Shown here piece by piece: positions 7,834 through 16,488 of a DNA stretch of 64,000 bases. The notes under the pieces are model-generated. The model worked only from the letters and a program-made list of their open reading frames with translations, was not told where the DNA came from and searched no databases. Each line of letters opens with the position of its first letter. Within the stretch, counting starts at the first letter, position 1. A program made the translations under genes and the position numbers. The DNA is from Kaistia dalseonensis (lineage in GTDB: Bacteria > Pseudomonadota > Alphaproteobacteria > Rhizobiales > Kaistiaceae). The stretch spans positions 62,001 through 126,000 of the forward strand of contig NZ_JAUSVO010000002.1 of the NCBI RefSeq assembly GCF_030814715.1, given 5' to 3'.

Positions 7834-8931
7834 CTATCTCCTGAACTGCAGGTAGAATGCATAGCGCTGCGGCAGCACGAAATCCGGCTTGTCGAATCCG
7901 AGCGTCAGCGCCGCGCTATAGGCGAAATTGGAATCGGCCAGCATTTCGCGGCCGAGCGCAACCAGATCGGCCTGACCGGACGCGATGATCGCCTCCGCCT
8001 GGTCTGGCTCGGTGATGAAGCCGACCGCCATGGTCGGGATCTCGGCCTCGCGCCTCACCCGTTCGGCAAACGTGACCTGGAAACCCGGGCTCTCGCTGAT
8101 ATGGCCGGGATTGGTGCGCACCAGAATGCCGCCGGCCGAACAATCGACCAGGTCGACGCCGACAGCCTTCAGCGCCTTGGCGAGCGCAACGGCATCGTCC
8201 AGCGTCAGCCCGGCATCGGGCACACGGTCGATGCAGGAGGCGCGATAGAAGAGCGGCATGTCGTCGGGGATCGCCTTGCGGATCGCCGCCGCGACCTCGA
8301 CGGAGAAGCGCATGCGGTTTTCCGCCGAGCCGCCATATTGATCCGTCCGCTGGTTTGAAATCGGCGAGACGAAAGAATGCAGCAGGTAGCCATGCGCGCC
8401 ATGGATTTCGACGAAATCAAAGCCGGCGGCGACAGCCCGTTTCGCTGCGGCCACGAAGGCCTCGGTGATCGATGCGATCTCGTCGGTGTCGAGCGCGTGC
8501 GGGACGGGCCATTCCTCGTGATAGGCGATCGGCGACGGCGCCACCGTCTGCCAGGCGCGCGGATCATCGACCGGCAGCGCCCAGCCGCCATCCCAGGGCG
8601 GCGTCGAGCTGCCCTTGCGGCCGGCATGGCTGATCTGGATCCCGATCGCTGCGCCCTCACGATGGTAGGTGCCGACGATCCTCGACAGGCCCTCTATGTG
8701 CCTGTCGTCCCACAGGCCGAGGCAATCCGGTGTGATCCGGCCCTCGGGCAGGATGCCGGTCGATTCGACCAGCGCGCCGCCGACACCGCCGAGCGCAAAG
8801 CGCGCATGATGCTCGAAATGCCAATCGGTCGCGAAGCCATCCACGGCCGCATATTGGCACATGGGCGAGACGACGATCCGGTTCTTGAAGGTCACGCCCC
8901 TGATGCTGAACGGCGTAAAGAGAGATGTCAT
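7834..8931 (-). CDS. NADH:flavin oxidoreductase, Old Yellow Enzyme family (YqjM/NamA-like)
   Basis: A 365-residue FMN-dependent ene-reductase. The N-terminal motif FKNRIVVSPMCQYA and the active-site motif EIHGAHGYLLHSF followed by RTDQYGGSAENRMRF are those of the YqjM class, with the Cys of PMCQY in place. Such enzymes reduce activated C=C bonds. The ATG at 8931 (MTSLFTPFSIRGV) is the family start; the open frame continues upstream through a repeat element and is not coding. It lies between the aldo-keto reductase and an 8-oxoguanine deaminase/VOC pair, and may reduce an unsaturated intermediate. Confidence 0.9.
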   Translation of the reverse strand: MTSLFTPFSIRGVTFKNRIVVSPMCQYAAVDGFATDWHFEHHARFALGGVGGALVESTGILPEGRITPDCLGLWDDRHIEGLSRIVGTYHREGAAIGIQISHAGRKGSSTPPWDGGWALPVDDPRAWQTVAPSPIAYHEEWPVPHALDTDEIASITEAFVAAAKRAVAAGFDFVEIHGAHGYLLHSFVSPISNQRTDQYGGSAENRMRFSVEVAAAIRKAIPDDMPLFYRASCIDRVPDAGLTLDDAVALAKALKAVGVDLVDCSAGGILVRTNPGHISESPGFQVTFAERVRREAEIPTMAVGFITEPDQAEAIIASGQADLVALGREMLADSNFAYSAALTLGFDKPDFVLPQRYAFYLQFRR

Positions 8932-8971
8932 ACTTGATTCCTGTTCGGCACCGATCCCGCACCACGCACCG

Positions 8972-9055
8972 CCGTCATCCCGGGCTTGACCCGGGATCCA
9001 TTCAGCTTCCGCCGCCTGGTGGATGAATGGGTCCCCGTTTCCGCGGGGATGACGG
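8972..9055. repeat. Intergenic palindromic repeat, copy 1
   Basis: Long imperfect palindrome with outer arms CCGTCATCC and GGATGACGG and inner hairpins CCCGGGCTTGACCCGGG and CCCCGTTTCCGCGGGG. It resembles the copies at 13618-13726 and 18554-18658. All three sit between genes of the same leftward run, so they are probably REP-type repeats that shape mRNA ends. Confidence 0.65.
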
Positions 9056-9097
9056 AGAGCGGGTGTTGATGACGCTTGGAAAGACGAACCGGATGGC

Positions 9098-9562
9098 TCA
9101 TCCCTCCGCTCCCGGGAAATATTCGAGCTCGAAGAAGGCGCCGCCGGGGGCTTGGGCATAGATCGAGCGGCCACCGGGAAAGCTGATCGGCTCGCCGAGG
9201 ATGCGCGCGCCGTTCTCGACCACGATCGCGACCGCCACATCGAAATCCGGCACATGGAAGCAGACATGGCCCGCCCCCGGCCGCCACGGCACGCTGTCAC
9301 CCTCGGGGATCGCATCGACCTCCGAGCGGAAAGCGATGAATTCGAGCACCATGGCGAAGCTCGCGCTCCTCATCTGCACGAAATCGCAGACGAGGCCGGG
9401 CTTACCCGTCAGCTTCGCAATGTCATCCGCCATGCCGCGTTCGAGGAAATCGATCTCGAAGCCGAAGACATCACCAAAGAAGCGGACAGCCGGATCGATG
9501 GCGCTCACCGTCAGCGAGGCGTGATGCCACCGGATGTCCGCGCCGGAGAGAAGGCCTGCCAT
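9098..9562 (-). CDS. VOC (glyoxalase/dioxygenase superfamily) protein
   Basis: A 154-residue vicinal-oxygen-chelate protein with the two-module pattern: IRWHHASLTVSAID near the start and HVCFHVPDFDVAVAIV in the second half, ending GGAFFELEYFPGAEG. Histidine, histidine and glutamate metal ligands are plausible (HHASL, HVCFHV, FFELEYF). The ATG at 9562 shares one base with the stop of the 8-oxoguanine deaminase gene, so the two are translationally coupled. Function may be a lyase, isomerase or dioxygenase on the deamination product; the sequence does not settle it. Confidence 0.82.
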   Translation of the reverse strand: MAGLLSGADIRWHHASLTVSAIDPAVRFFGDVFGFEIDFLERGMADDIAKLTGKPGLVCDFVQMRSASFAMVLEFIAFRSEVDAIPEGDSVPWRPGAGHVCFHVPDFDVAVAIVVENGARILGEPISFPGGRSIYAQAPGGAFFELEYFPGAEG

Positions 9563-10902
9563 CAGAGCGCCTCCAGGAAAGCGCGCGCCGCGAGGCCGTG
9601 CTCATGACGTAACCGGGCAATGTCGACGCCGACCGGCGCGCCGTCGACGACGCGCCAATCACCGCCGATCATGACGCGATCAGCGCGGTGGGCGCCGCAG
9701 AGCACGAGTGCCGCGAGCGGATCGCCCGCGCCGGAGAAGCGCAGCTCGTCGAGCGTGAACAGCGCCAGATCCGCCTGTTTGCCGACAGCGATGGTGCCGA
9801 TATCCTCGCGGCCGAGGCATTTCGCCGAGCCCTCCGTGGCCCAGCGCAGCGCATCGAGATGGGTAACCTCGGACGCGCCATAGCGCAGCCTGCCGATCAT
9901 CAGCGCGTGGCGGACACCCTCCATCAGATTGGAACTGTCATTCGAGGCCGAGCCATCGACGCCGAGACCGACGATCGCGCCGGCTTCCTCCAGTTCCTTG
10001 GTGCGGCAGATGCCGGAGGCGAGCACCATGTTCGAGGTCGGGCAATGGCAGACGCCGATCCGATGCTTGCCGAGCCGCTTGACCTCCTCATCGTTGAAAT
10101 GGATGCCATGGGCGAGCCAGACGCGCTCGCTCATCCAGCCGACTTCCTCCAGATAGTCGAGCGGCCGGCAGCCGAAATGGGCGAGGCAATATTCGTCCTC
10201 GTCGAAGGTTTCGCCGAGATGGGTGTGCAGGCGGCAATCATATGTCTCCGCTAGTCCCGCCGTATCGATCATCAACTGCTTGGTGACGTTGAACGGGGCA
10301 CAGGGCGCGAGCGCCACGCAACTGAACGCGCCCTCGCGGCGGTCATGATATTTTGCGAGCACCCGCTCGCAATCGGCGAGCACTGTGTCGTAGTCCTGCA
10401 TCAGCCGCTCATCGGCGATGCCGCCGCTCTTCGAGCCGAGATTGATCGCGCCGCGCGTCAGCGTGATGCGCATGCCGAGCCTGGCCGCTTCCTCCGCCTC
10501 GATGTCGACGGCATCCGCCATGTCGGCGGCGAAGACGAAGAGATGATCCGACGCCGTGGTGCAGCCCGACATCAAGAGTTCCGTCAGCGCGACGCGAACC
10601 GCGAGGCGGAAGCGATCGCGGTTCAGATGATCACCCCAGAGCGGATAGAGCGTCTTGAGCCAGGGAAAGAGCTCCTTGTTGATCGCGTCCGGATGGGCGC
10701 GGGTCAGCGTCTGGAAGAAATGATGATGCGTATTGACGAGGCCGGGAATGATCGCGTGGCGCGACGCATCGAAAACCTGGTCGTAAGCCGACTCAGGACC
10801 GCCCGGCCCGACCAGCTCGACGATGCGGCTGTCCTCGACGACGAGCCCGCGCTCGGCACCGTCGGCCATCACGGCGATCGGGTCTTTCAGCCAGGTTTTC
10901 AT
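9562..10902 (-). CDS. 8-oxoguanine deaminase (amidohydrolase superfamily)
   Basis: A 446-residue TIM-barrel deaminase matching the 8-oxoguanine deaminase subgroup of amidohydrolases: PGLVNTHHHFFQTLTRAH (metal ligands H59 and H61), HTHLGET, LAHGIHF, HCPTSN and the catalytic aspartate in GVDGSASNDSS. Family enzymes convert 8-oxoguanine (and isocytosine) to uric-acid-type products with loss of ammonia. The start ATG at 10902 follows a GGAG-like leader. It is coupled to the VOC protein downstream and belongs to a purine-like catabolic run. Other aminohydrolases of the same clade (guanine or pterin deaminases) are less likely because of the HHHFF motif. Confidence 0.85.
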   Translation of the reverse strand: MKTWLKDPIAVMADGAERGLVVEDSRIVELVGPGGPESAYDQVFDASRHAIIPGLVNTHHHFFQTLTRAHPDAINKELFPWLKTLYPLWGDHLNRDRFRLAVRVALTELLMSGCTTASDHLFVFAADMADAVDIEAEEAARLGMRITLTRGAINLGSKSGGIADERLMQDYDTVLADCERVLAKYHDRREGAFSCVALAPCAPFNVTKQLMIDTAGLAETYDCRLHTHLGETFDEDEYCLAHFGCRPLDYLEEVGWMSERVWLAHGIHFNDEEVKRLGKHRIGVCHCPTSNMVLASGICRTKELEEAGAIVGLGVDGSASNDSSNLMEGVRHALMIGRLRYGASEVTHLDALRWATEGSAKCLGREDIGTIAVGKQADLALFTLDELRFSGAGDPLAALVLCGAHRADRVMIGGDWRVVDGAPVGVDIARLRHEHGLAARAFLEAL

Positions 10903-10917
10903 GAAGGGCTCCTTCTG

Positions 10918-10940
10918 AACCCGCCCCTTGCGGGCGGGTT
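10918..10940 (-). terminator. Hairpin after the aldehyde dehydrogenase gene
   Basis: Perfect 9-bp stem AACCCGCCC / GGGCGGGTT (10918-10926 and 10932-10940) with a 5-nt loop, about 30 nt after the stop at 10973. No long U-tract follows on the minus strand, so termination may be partial. It separates the ALDH/HDAC unit from the 8-oxoguanine deaminase gene. Confidence 0.5.
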
Positions 10941-10972
10941 AAGCGGAGCGTGCGTCACCGGCACGATGGCAC

Positions 10973-12421
10973 TCAAGACGCTTCCCCCACCGCATAGCCC
11001 AGCACCGCCTTCACCTCCAGGAACTCCCGCATGCCGTGCTCGCCCAGTTCGCGGCCATTGCCGGATTGCTTGTAGCCGCCGAAGGGGGCGTTGAAATCGA
11101 AGGGCGGGTTGTTGATGAAGATGCGGCCGGCGCGGATCCTGGAAGCCACGTCGCGGGCATGCTGCAGATCACGCGAATAGACATAGCCGGCGAGGCCGTA
11201 GAGCGTGTCGTTGGCGAGCCGGATCGCCTCCGCCTCGCTCTCATAGGTGAGGATCGACAGAACCGGCCCGAAGATCTCCTGCCGCGCGATGGTCATGTCG
11301 GGATCGACATCGGCGAAGATCGTCGGCCGCGTGTAGAAGCCGCGATTGAGCCCGCTCGGCAGGCCCGGACCGCCGGCGATGAGCGTCGCACCTTCGGCAA
11401 TGCCGGCCTCGATCAGGCCCTGCACCTTGCGATACTGCCCGCCATAGGCCTGCGGGCCCATCGTCGTCGTCGACAAGGTCGGGTCGCCGACCACGACCGA
11501 CGCCGCCACCGCCTTCGCCCGCTCGATCACGTCGGCCTGCTGATCGCGATGCACGAACATGCGCGTCGGCGCGATGCAGGACTGGCCGGAATTGATGAAG
11601 CAGCGCTTCACGCCATCGGTAATCGCGAGGTCCATATCGGCATCCGGCAGCACGATATTGGCCGATTTGCCGCCAAGCTCCTGATGCACGCGCTTGACCG
11701 TCTCGGCCGCGTCCCTCGCAACCTGGACGCCGGCGCGCGTCGAGCCGGTGAACGACACCATGTCGATATCCGGGTGCGCCGAGATCGCGTGACCGACCTC
11801 TGGTCCAGTGCCGTTGACGAGGTTGAACACGCCGGGCGGCACGCCGGCTTCGTCCATCACTTGCGCCAGGATCAGCGCCGAAAGCGGCGAGACTTCGCTC
11901 GGCTTCAGCACGACCGTGCAACCGGCGGCGAGCGCCGGGGCGAGCTTAGTGACGATCTGGTTGAGCGGCCAGTTCCACGGCGTGATCAGGCCGCAGACCC
12001 CGATCGGCTCATGGGTGATGAGCGTCGGCCCCTTCAGCGTCTCAAACGCGAAATCCTTGAGGACGGCGGCCGCATCCTCGAAATAGATGATCGACGACGC
12101 GGTCTGGATATCCCAGGCGAGCCATTTCGGCGCGCCCATCTCGGCCGTCACGGCAGCGGCGAGGTCGGCCTGCCGCGCCTTGAAGCGCTCCACGATGCGG
12201 GCGAAGAGCGCCAGCCGTTCGGCGACGCTGGTTGCGGCGAATGCGGGAAAGGCGGCGCGGGCGGCGGCCACGGCGCGGTCGACATCGGCCGCGCTGCCGA
12301 GGCTGATCGTGCCGGCCGGCTCTTCCGTCGCCGGATTGATCACGTCATGCAAGCGGGGGCTGACCGGGTCGACCCATGCGCCATTGATGTAGAATTTCGT
12401 CGTATCGCCCAAAGGCCGCAC
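10973..12421 (-). CDS. NAD(P)-dependent aldehyde dehydrogenase
   Basis: An ALDH-superfamily enzyme of ~482 residues. It has the nucleotide-binding and catalytic features: PWNWPLNQIVTKLAPALA, the SFTGSTRAG Rossmann motif, the general-base glutamate in QELGGKSAN and the nucleophile cysteine in NSGQSCIAPTR. The C-terminal FGGYKQSGNGRELGEHG is canonical. The GTG at 12421 lies just after the stop of the histone-deacetylase-like gene; the frame can begin at 12451, inside that gene, so the start is uncertain. With the deacetylase and aminotransferase upstream it may oxidise an amino-aldehyde from polyamine or beta-amino-acid breakdown. Confidence 0.9.
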   Translation of the reverse strand: MRPLGDTTKFYINGAWVDPVSPRLHDVINPATEEPAGTISLGSAADVDRAVAAARAAFPAFAATSVAERLALFARIVERFKARQADLAAAVTAEMGAPKWLAWDIQTASSIIYFEDAAAVLKDFAFETLKGPTLITHEPIGVCGLITPWNWPLNQIVTKLAPALAAGCTVVLKPSEVSPLSALILAQVMDEAGVPPGVFNLVNGTGPEVGHAISAHPDIDMVSFTGSTRAGVQVARDAAETVKRVHQELGGKSANIVLPDADMDLAITDGVKRCFINSGQSCIAPTRMFVHRDQQADVIERAKAVAASVVVGDPTLSTTTMGPQAYGGQYRKVQGLIEAGIAEGATLIAGGPGLPSGLNRGFYTRPTIFADVDPDMTIARQEIFGPVLSILTYESEAEAIRLANDTLYGLAGYVYSRDLQHARDVASRIRAGRIFINNPPFDFNAPFGGYKQSGNGRELGEHGMREFLEVKAVLGYAVGEAS

Positions 12422-12422
12422 C

Positions 12423-13610
12423 TCAACCACCACTACCAGCCTCTTGTCCAATATCCGCGACGAGCCGCTCGGCCGCCGCGATCACCGCGTCCTGATGCGG
12501 CTGCAAGGCCTGATAGGCCATCGCCTCGATCATGGGCACGAATATGTCCTCGACCGTCCCCTTCAGGCCCGAAAGCTGCTCGACCACGGCGAGACCGTAG
12601 AACGGCACTGACGGGCGATGATAGCCGCCTTCATGCGTCAGCAGCAGCCGCCCACCGCAGAGCGTGTCGGCCGCCTCCATCACCCGACGCGTCATGCCGC
12701 GAAACGCATCCGAATGCAGCATCATCCGCGCCTGCGGATCATAGGCGCCGGCGTCGAAGCCGCAGGCGACGATGATCATGTCCGGCTTGAACCGGTGCAG
12801 CGCCGGGATCACGACCCGGTCCATCACCGCCTCATAGGCGCCGACGCCGGAACCCGGCGGCAGCGGCACGTTGAGATTGGCGCCGAACCCGGCCCCTGCC
12901 CCGCGCGCATCGATCGGGCCGGAACGCGGCGGATAGGCGCCGTCCTGATGGATCGAAAGGGTGAAGACCGACGGGTCCTCCCAGAAGATCTGCTCGGCGC
13001 CATTGCCGTGATGCACATCCCAATCGACGATCGCGATCCGCTTCAGCCCGTGCTTTTCCTGGGCATGACGGGCGGCGAGCGCGCCGTGATTGAACATGCA
13101 GAAACCGAAGCCGTGCTCGCGAACGGCATGATGGCCGGGCGGGCGCACCAGCGCATAGGCATTGGCGATCCGCCCCTCGACGATCGCATCGACCGCCTCC
13201 AGCATCCCGCCGGCCGCGAGAATGCCGATCTCGAAGCCGCCAGGGCCAAAGGGCGTATCGCCGCCAAAGGCGCCGAGGGATGCGTCGCCACCATCGCCGG
13301 CCGAGAGCTTTCTCAACGCGCGGAGGTAGGCCGGCGCATGGACGCGCGTCAGCTCTGCGTCGGTCGCCGGCCGCGGCTTGACCCATGCGAGCTGTTCAGT
13401 GAGGCCCGCGACGTCGAGCAGGTTCTTGATCCGCCGCTTGCTCGCCGCGCTCTCCGATGGCTCGTCCGGCTCGACCACGCCGCGCCCGGCCTTCAGGAAG
13501 CCGGCGAGCAGGTTCGTGTCGTGCCACATCAGCAGCTCGTGCCAGACGAGGCCGGTGGGGAGGCGGCTAACGGATGCAGACATCATGGGTCTAGTGCGGT
13601 CTCCGGTCAT
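12423..13610 (-). CDS. Histone deacetylase family protein (acetylpolyamine amidohydrolase-like)
   Basis: A 395-residue zinc amidohydrolase of the arginase-deacetylase fold. Signature motifs are RPPGHHA (about 157), DWDVHHGNG (about 194) with its Zn-binding Asp and His, and CGFDAGAYDP with the third ligand. Bacterial members of this class-II-like group remove acetyl groups from acetylpolyamines or short acylamines. The ATG at 13610 has GGAGG 4 nt before it; internal ATGs at 13586 and 13583 are weaker. It is followed at once by an aldehyde dehydrogenase and preceded by an omega-aminotransferase, a set that fits acetylated-amine catabolism (inference). Confidence 0.88.
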   Translation of the reverse strand: MTGDRTRPMMSASVSRLPTGLVWHELLMWHDTNLLAGFLKAGRGVVEPDEPSESAASKRRIKNLLDVAGLTEQLAWVKPRPATDAELTRVHAPAYLRALRKLSAGDGGDASLGAFGGDTPFGPGGFEIGILAAGGMLEAVDAIVEGRIANAYALVRPPGHHAVREHGFGFCMFNHGALAARHAQEKHGLKRIAIVDWDVHHGNGAEQIFWEDPSVFTLSIHQDGAYPPRSGPIDARGAGAGFGANLNVPLPPGSGVGAYEAVMDRVVIPALHRFKPDMIIVACGFDAGAYDPQARMMLHSDAFRGMTRRVMEAADTLCGGRLLLTHEGGYHRPSVPFYGLAVVEQLSGLKGTVEDIFVPMIEAMAYQALQPHQDAVIAAAERLVADIGQEAGSGG

Positions 13611-13617
13611 TTAGCCT

Positions 13618-13726
13618 CCGTCATGGCCGCACTTGTTGCGGCCATCCACGCCTCGCTTGCAAGGCCGGCGCATCCGTGACGTCGAAAGCAAGTCGTGGAT
13701 GGCCGGGACAAGCCCGGCCATGACGG
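13618..13726. repeat. Intergenic palindromic repeat, copy 2
   Basis: Outer arms begin CCGTCATGGCCG and end CCGGCCATGACGG, with an inner arm pair ATCCACG/CGTGGAT. This variant carries ATGGCCGGGACAAGCCCG, a form widespread in Hyphomicrobiales genomes. It lies between the start of the deacetylase gene and the end of the aminotransferase gene. Confidence 0.65.
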
Positions 13727-13763
13727 CTGCTATTCGGACGCTTCGCGGATGTCCGTCACGACC

Positions 13764-15140
13764 TCACATCTTCCCCAGATGCTTCGCCGTCGCGTCGAGC
13801 GCCTCGCGTGCTATGTCGAAGACGGTGTCGAGCTGGTCCTTGGTGATGACCAGCGGCGGCATCAGGCTCATCGTGTCGCCATTGGCGCGGAAGGCGAGGC
13901 CCCGCTTCATCGCCTCGGCGCTGCAATAGGGGCCGATATGCTCCTCATAGAGGTAGGATTCGCCGGTCTTCTTGTCCTTGACGATCTCGAGCCCGCCCAT
14001 CAACCCGACCGAGCGCACATCGCCGATCAGCGGATGATCGACGAAGGTCTCGAGCTTGGCCTTGAAATAGGGCACCAGCTCGGCCTTGGCGTTCTCGACG
14101 ATCTTCTCCTCCCTGAGGATGCGGATGTTCTCGAGCGCGACGGCGCAGCAGGCCGGATGGCCCGAATAGGTGTAGCCATGCGCCCACTCGCCGCCGAGGC
14201 CGATCAGCACATCGGTGATGCGGTCGGAGATGACGCAGGCCGAAAGCGGCAGATAGCCCGAGGTCAGACCCTTGCCGAGCTGCATGATGTCCGGGACGAA
14301 GCCGTAATGATAGCAGCCGAACCAGTCGCCGGTGCGGCCGAAGCCGCAGACGACCTCGTCGGCGACCAGGAGCACATCGTATTTCCGGCAGATCCGCTGC
14401 ACTTCCGGCCAGTAGGTCATGGGCGGGCAGATCGCGCCGCCGGCGCTCTGGGCGGGCTCGGCAAAGAAGGCCGCGACATTTTCGGGCCCGATCTCCAGGA
14501 TCTTGTCTTCGAGCCAGCGCGCGGCGACGACGCCGAAATCATCGGCCGTCATGTTGGCGCCGTGGCGATACTGGTAGGGCGTGTTGATGCGCGCAATGCC
14601 CGGCAGCGGCAGGTCGCCGCCGGCATAGTGCATCGGCGTGATGCCGGAGAGGCTCGCCGCCATATGGGTCGAGCCGTGATAGGCGAGTTCGCGCGCGATG
14701 ATGACGCGCTTTTCCGGCCGGCCGACCAGATCCCAATATTTGCGGATCAGGCGGACGGCCGTCTCGTTCGCCTCGGAGCCGGAGGACTGGAAGAACACAT
14801 GGTTCAGTCCCTCGGGCAGCATCGAGGTGAGCGTATCGGCCAGTTCGACGGCGGAGCGATGCGTCGTGTTGAAGAAGGATTGGCAATAGGAGAGGTCGAG
14901 CATCTGGTCATAGACGGCCTTGGCGAGCTCCGGCCGACCATAGCCGATATTCACGCAGCCGAGGCCGGAGAGGCCGTCGATGATGCGGTCGCCATTATTG
15001 TCCCAGACATAGACGCCCTCGCCGCGCACCGCGACGCGCGATCCGGTCTTGGCGAGGTTCGCATGATCGGTGAAGGGGTGCAGGTAATGTGCGCTGTCGA
15101 GCGCCTGCCAGCCTGCCGTGTCGAGTTCCTTGAACGCCAT
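13764..15140 (-). CDS. Class III (omega) aminotransferase
   Basis: A PLP-dependent aminotransferase of 458 residues, fold type I, of the putrescine/beta-alanine:pyruvate type. Visible features: the start region HLHPFTDHANL-like YLHPFTDHANLAKTG, the SSGSEANETAVRL phosphate-binding segment, VADEVVCGFGRTG with the cofactor aspartate, and the Schiff-base lysine in QLGKGLTSGYLPL. The ATG at 15140 begins MAFKELDTAGW. It stands with an acetylpolyamine-type deacetylase and an aldehyde dehydrogenase, which together could take an acylated diamine to a carboxylic acid. Amino donor specificity cannot be read from the sequence. Confidence 0.9.
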   Translation of the reverse strand: MAFKELDTAGWQALDSAHYLHPFTDHANLAKTGSRVAVRGEGVYVWDNNGDRIIDGLSGLGCVNIGYGRPELAKAVYDQMLDLSYCQSFFNTTHRSAVELADTLTSMLPEGLNHVFFQSSGSEANETAVRLIRKYWDLVGRPEKRVIIARELAYHGSTHMAASLSGITPMHYAGGDLPLPGIARINTPYQYRHGANMTADDFGVVAARWLEDKILEIGPENVAAFFAEPAQSAGGAICPPMTYWPEVQRICRKYDVLLVADEVVCGFGRTGDWFGCYHYGFVPDIMQLGKGLTSGYLPLSACVISDRITDVLIGLGGEWAHGYTYSGHPACCAVALENIRILREEKIVENAKAELVPYFKAKLETFVDHPLIGDVRSVGLMGGLEIVKDKKTGESYLYEEHIGPYCSAEAMKRGLAFRANGDTMSLMPPLVITKDQLDTVFDIAREALDATAKHLGKM

Positions 15141-15310
15141 CTCTCACCTCGAAGATCGTTCGGCATGGTGCGCCGATATTGACCGAAGTGATGCGGGTTT
15201 TGCCGTGCGGCGACCATGACGCCGCACGCGCAAAAACTTGGCTCTGCGTGCGAAGCATCGACGGGGATAACGAGCCCACCCCCTCCCCGAATGGGCAGGC
15301 CCGAAGACGC

Positions 15311-16255
15311 TCACATGGCCCGCGTGCTGCTGAGCATGTGGGCGAGGTGCTCACTGACCGAAAGCGGCGTGAATTTCGGCAGTTCGCCGGGCGCGAGGCA
15401 GGTCGGGATCGTCTCCGAGACATAATCGCCGCGACCGTCGAAAAAGAACGGGATCGAATAACGCTCGCGACCGGAGCGGTTGATGACGCGGTGGGTCGTC
15501 GAGCGGTAGAGGCCGTTGGTCCAGCGCGGCACCAGATCACCGAGATTGATGATGAAGGCGCCGGGAATGGGTGGCGCGTCGATCCAGCCATCGTCGCCGT
15601 CCTTGACCTGCAATCCGCCGACATCGTCCTGCAGCAGGATAGTGATCGCGCCCCAGTCCGTATGGGCGCCGGCCCCGCGCGCATCCGCGCCGGCATTGGC
15701 CGGCTGTGGCGGATAGTGCAGGAGCCGGAGGGAGGAAATCGAATCGACGAAGCAGGGATCGAAATAGTCCTCGGCCACGTCGAGCGACAAGGCGAGGCAA
15801 GCCATGATCCTATGGGCGAGCGCGATCATCGCTGCGCGATAGCCTTCGATCTCGGCGCGCCACGCATCCATGCCCTCGGGCCAAAGATTCGGCCCATAAT
15901 GCGACAGGCCGGCAAGCTGCGGGTCATCCGCCGGCAGTTCCGTGCCCATCATGAAGGCCTCTTTGCGGTCGGCCTGGGCCCCGGCTTCCAGCCTCTGTCC
16001 CCCCATCCGCTCATAGCCACGGCCGCAATTCGACTGGCTCTTGTCGATGGTGAGCTTCACCGCCTCGGGCAGATCAAAGAATTGACGCGCCGCCGCCAGC
16101 ACGCGCTCGGTCTGATCCGCGGTGACACCGGTATGGCTCAGATAGAAAAAGCCATTCTCCAGGCAAGCCGCGCGGACGTGGCGCGCCACCGCCCGACGGG
16201 ATTCGATATCCGCCGAATACATGCCGGAAAAATCGATGATGGGCAGTTCGGACAT
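15311..16255 (-). CDS. 2-oxoglutarate/Fe(II) oxygenase, isopenicillin N synthase family (2)
   Basis: A 314-residue non-haem iron oxygenase. Iron ligands are H198 and D200 in GAHTDWGAITIL and H255 in STTHRVINRSG; the 2OG-binding R265-x-S267 follows in RERYSIPFFF. The DIOX_N domain is at the start (ENGFFYLSHTGV). I chose the ATG at 16255 because MSELPIIDFSGMY is the family start; the open frame upstream is not coding-like. The AraC-type regulator gene lies just upstream in the same direction. It is a paralogue of the oxygenase at 3902-4783 but only distantly similar, so they may act on different intermediates. Confidence 0.88.
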   Translation of the reverse strand: MSELPIIDFSGMYSADIESRRAVARHVRAACLENGFFYLSHTGVTADQTERVLAAARQFFDLPEAVKLTIDKSQSNCGRGYERMGGQRLEAGAQADRKEAFMMGTELPADDPQLAGLSHYGPNLWPEGMDAWRAEIEGYRAAMIALAHRIMACLALSLDVAEDYFDPCFVDSISSLRLLHYPPQPANAGADARGAGAHTDWGAITILLQDDVGGLQVKDGDDGWIDAPPIPGAFIINLGDLVPRWTNGLYRSTTHRVINRSGRERYSIPFFFDGRGDYVSETIPTCLAPGELPKFTPLSVSEHLAHMLSSTRAM

Positions 16256-16488
16256 TGCTCTTCTCATGCGCCAGATAAGGGTGGAAACGAGGAGGACGAA
16301 CGACGCCTGCCACTCACGCGGATTATCGCCGTCGGGACCGGCCCTGACAGCCGACCGGGCAAACCCTTCACGATCTCGGCGCTCTTCGATAGAGCCGAAT
16401 TCCGCTCTGGGCGTACACAAAATTCGCGCGCCGACCTGGCGCCCGATCCATCCTGGCGGCTTGCGCTACAGCATGAACATGAACGCCC

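Noticed and set aside
13695-15182. Rightward open frame of 495 codons opposite the aminotransferase
   Set aside because: Shadow frame caused by high GC; the aminotransferase on the other strand has its complete PLP motifs.
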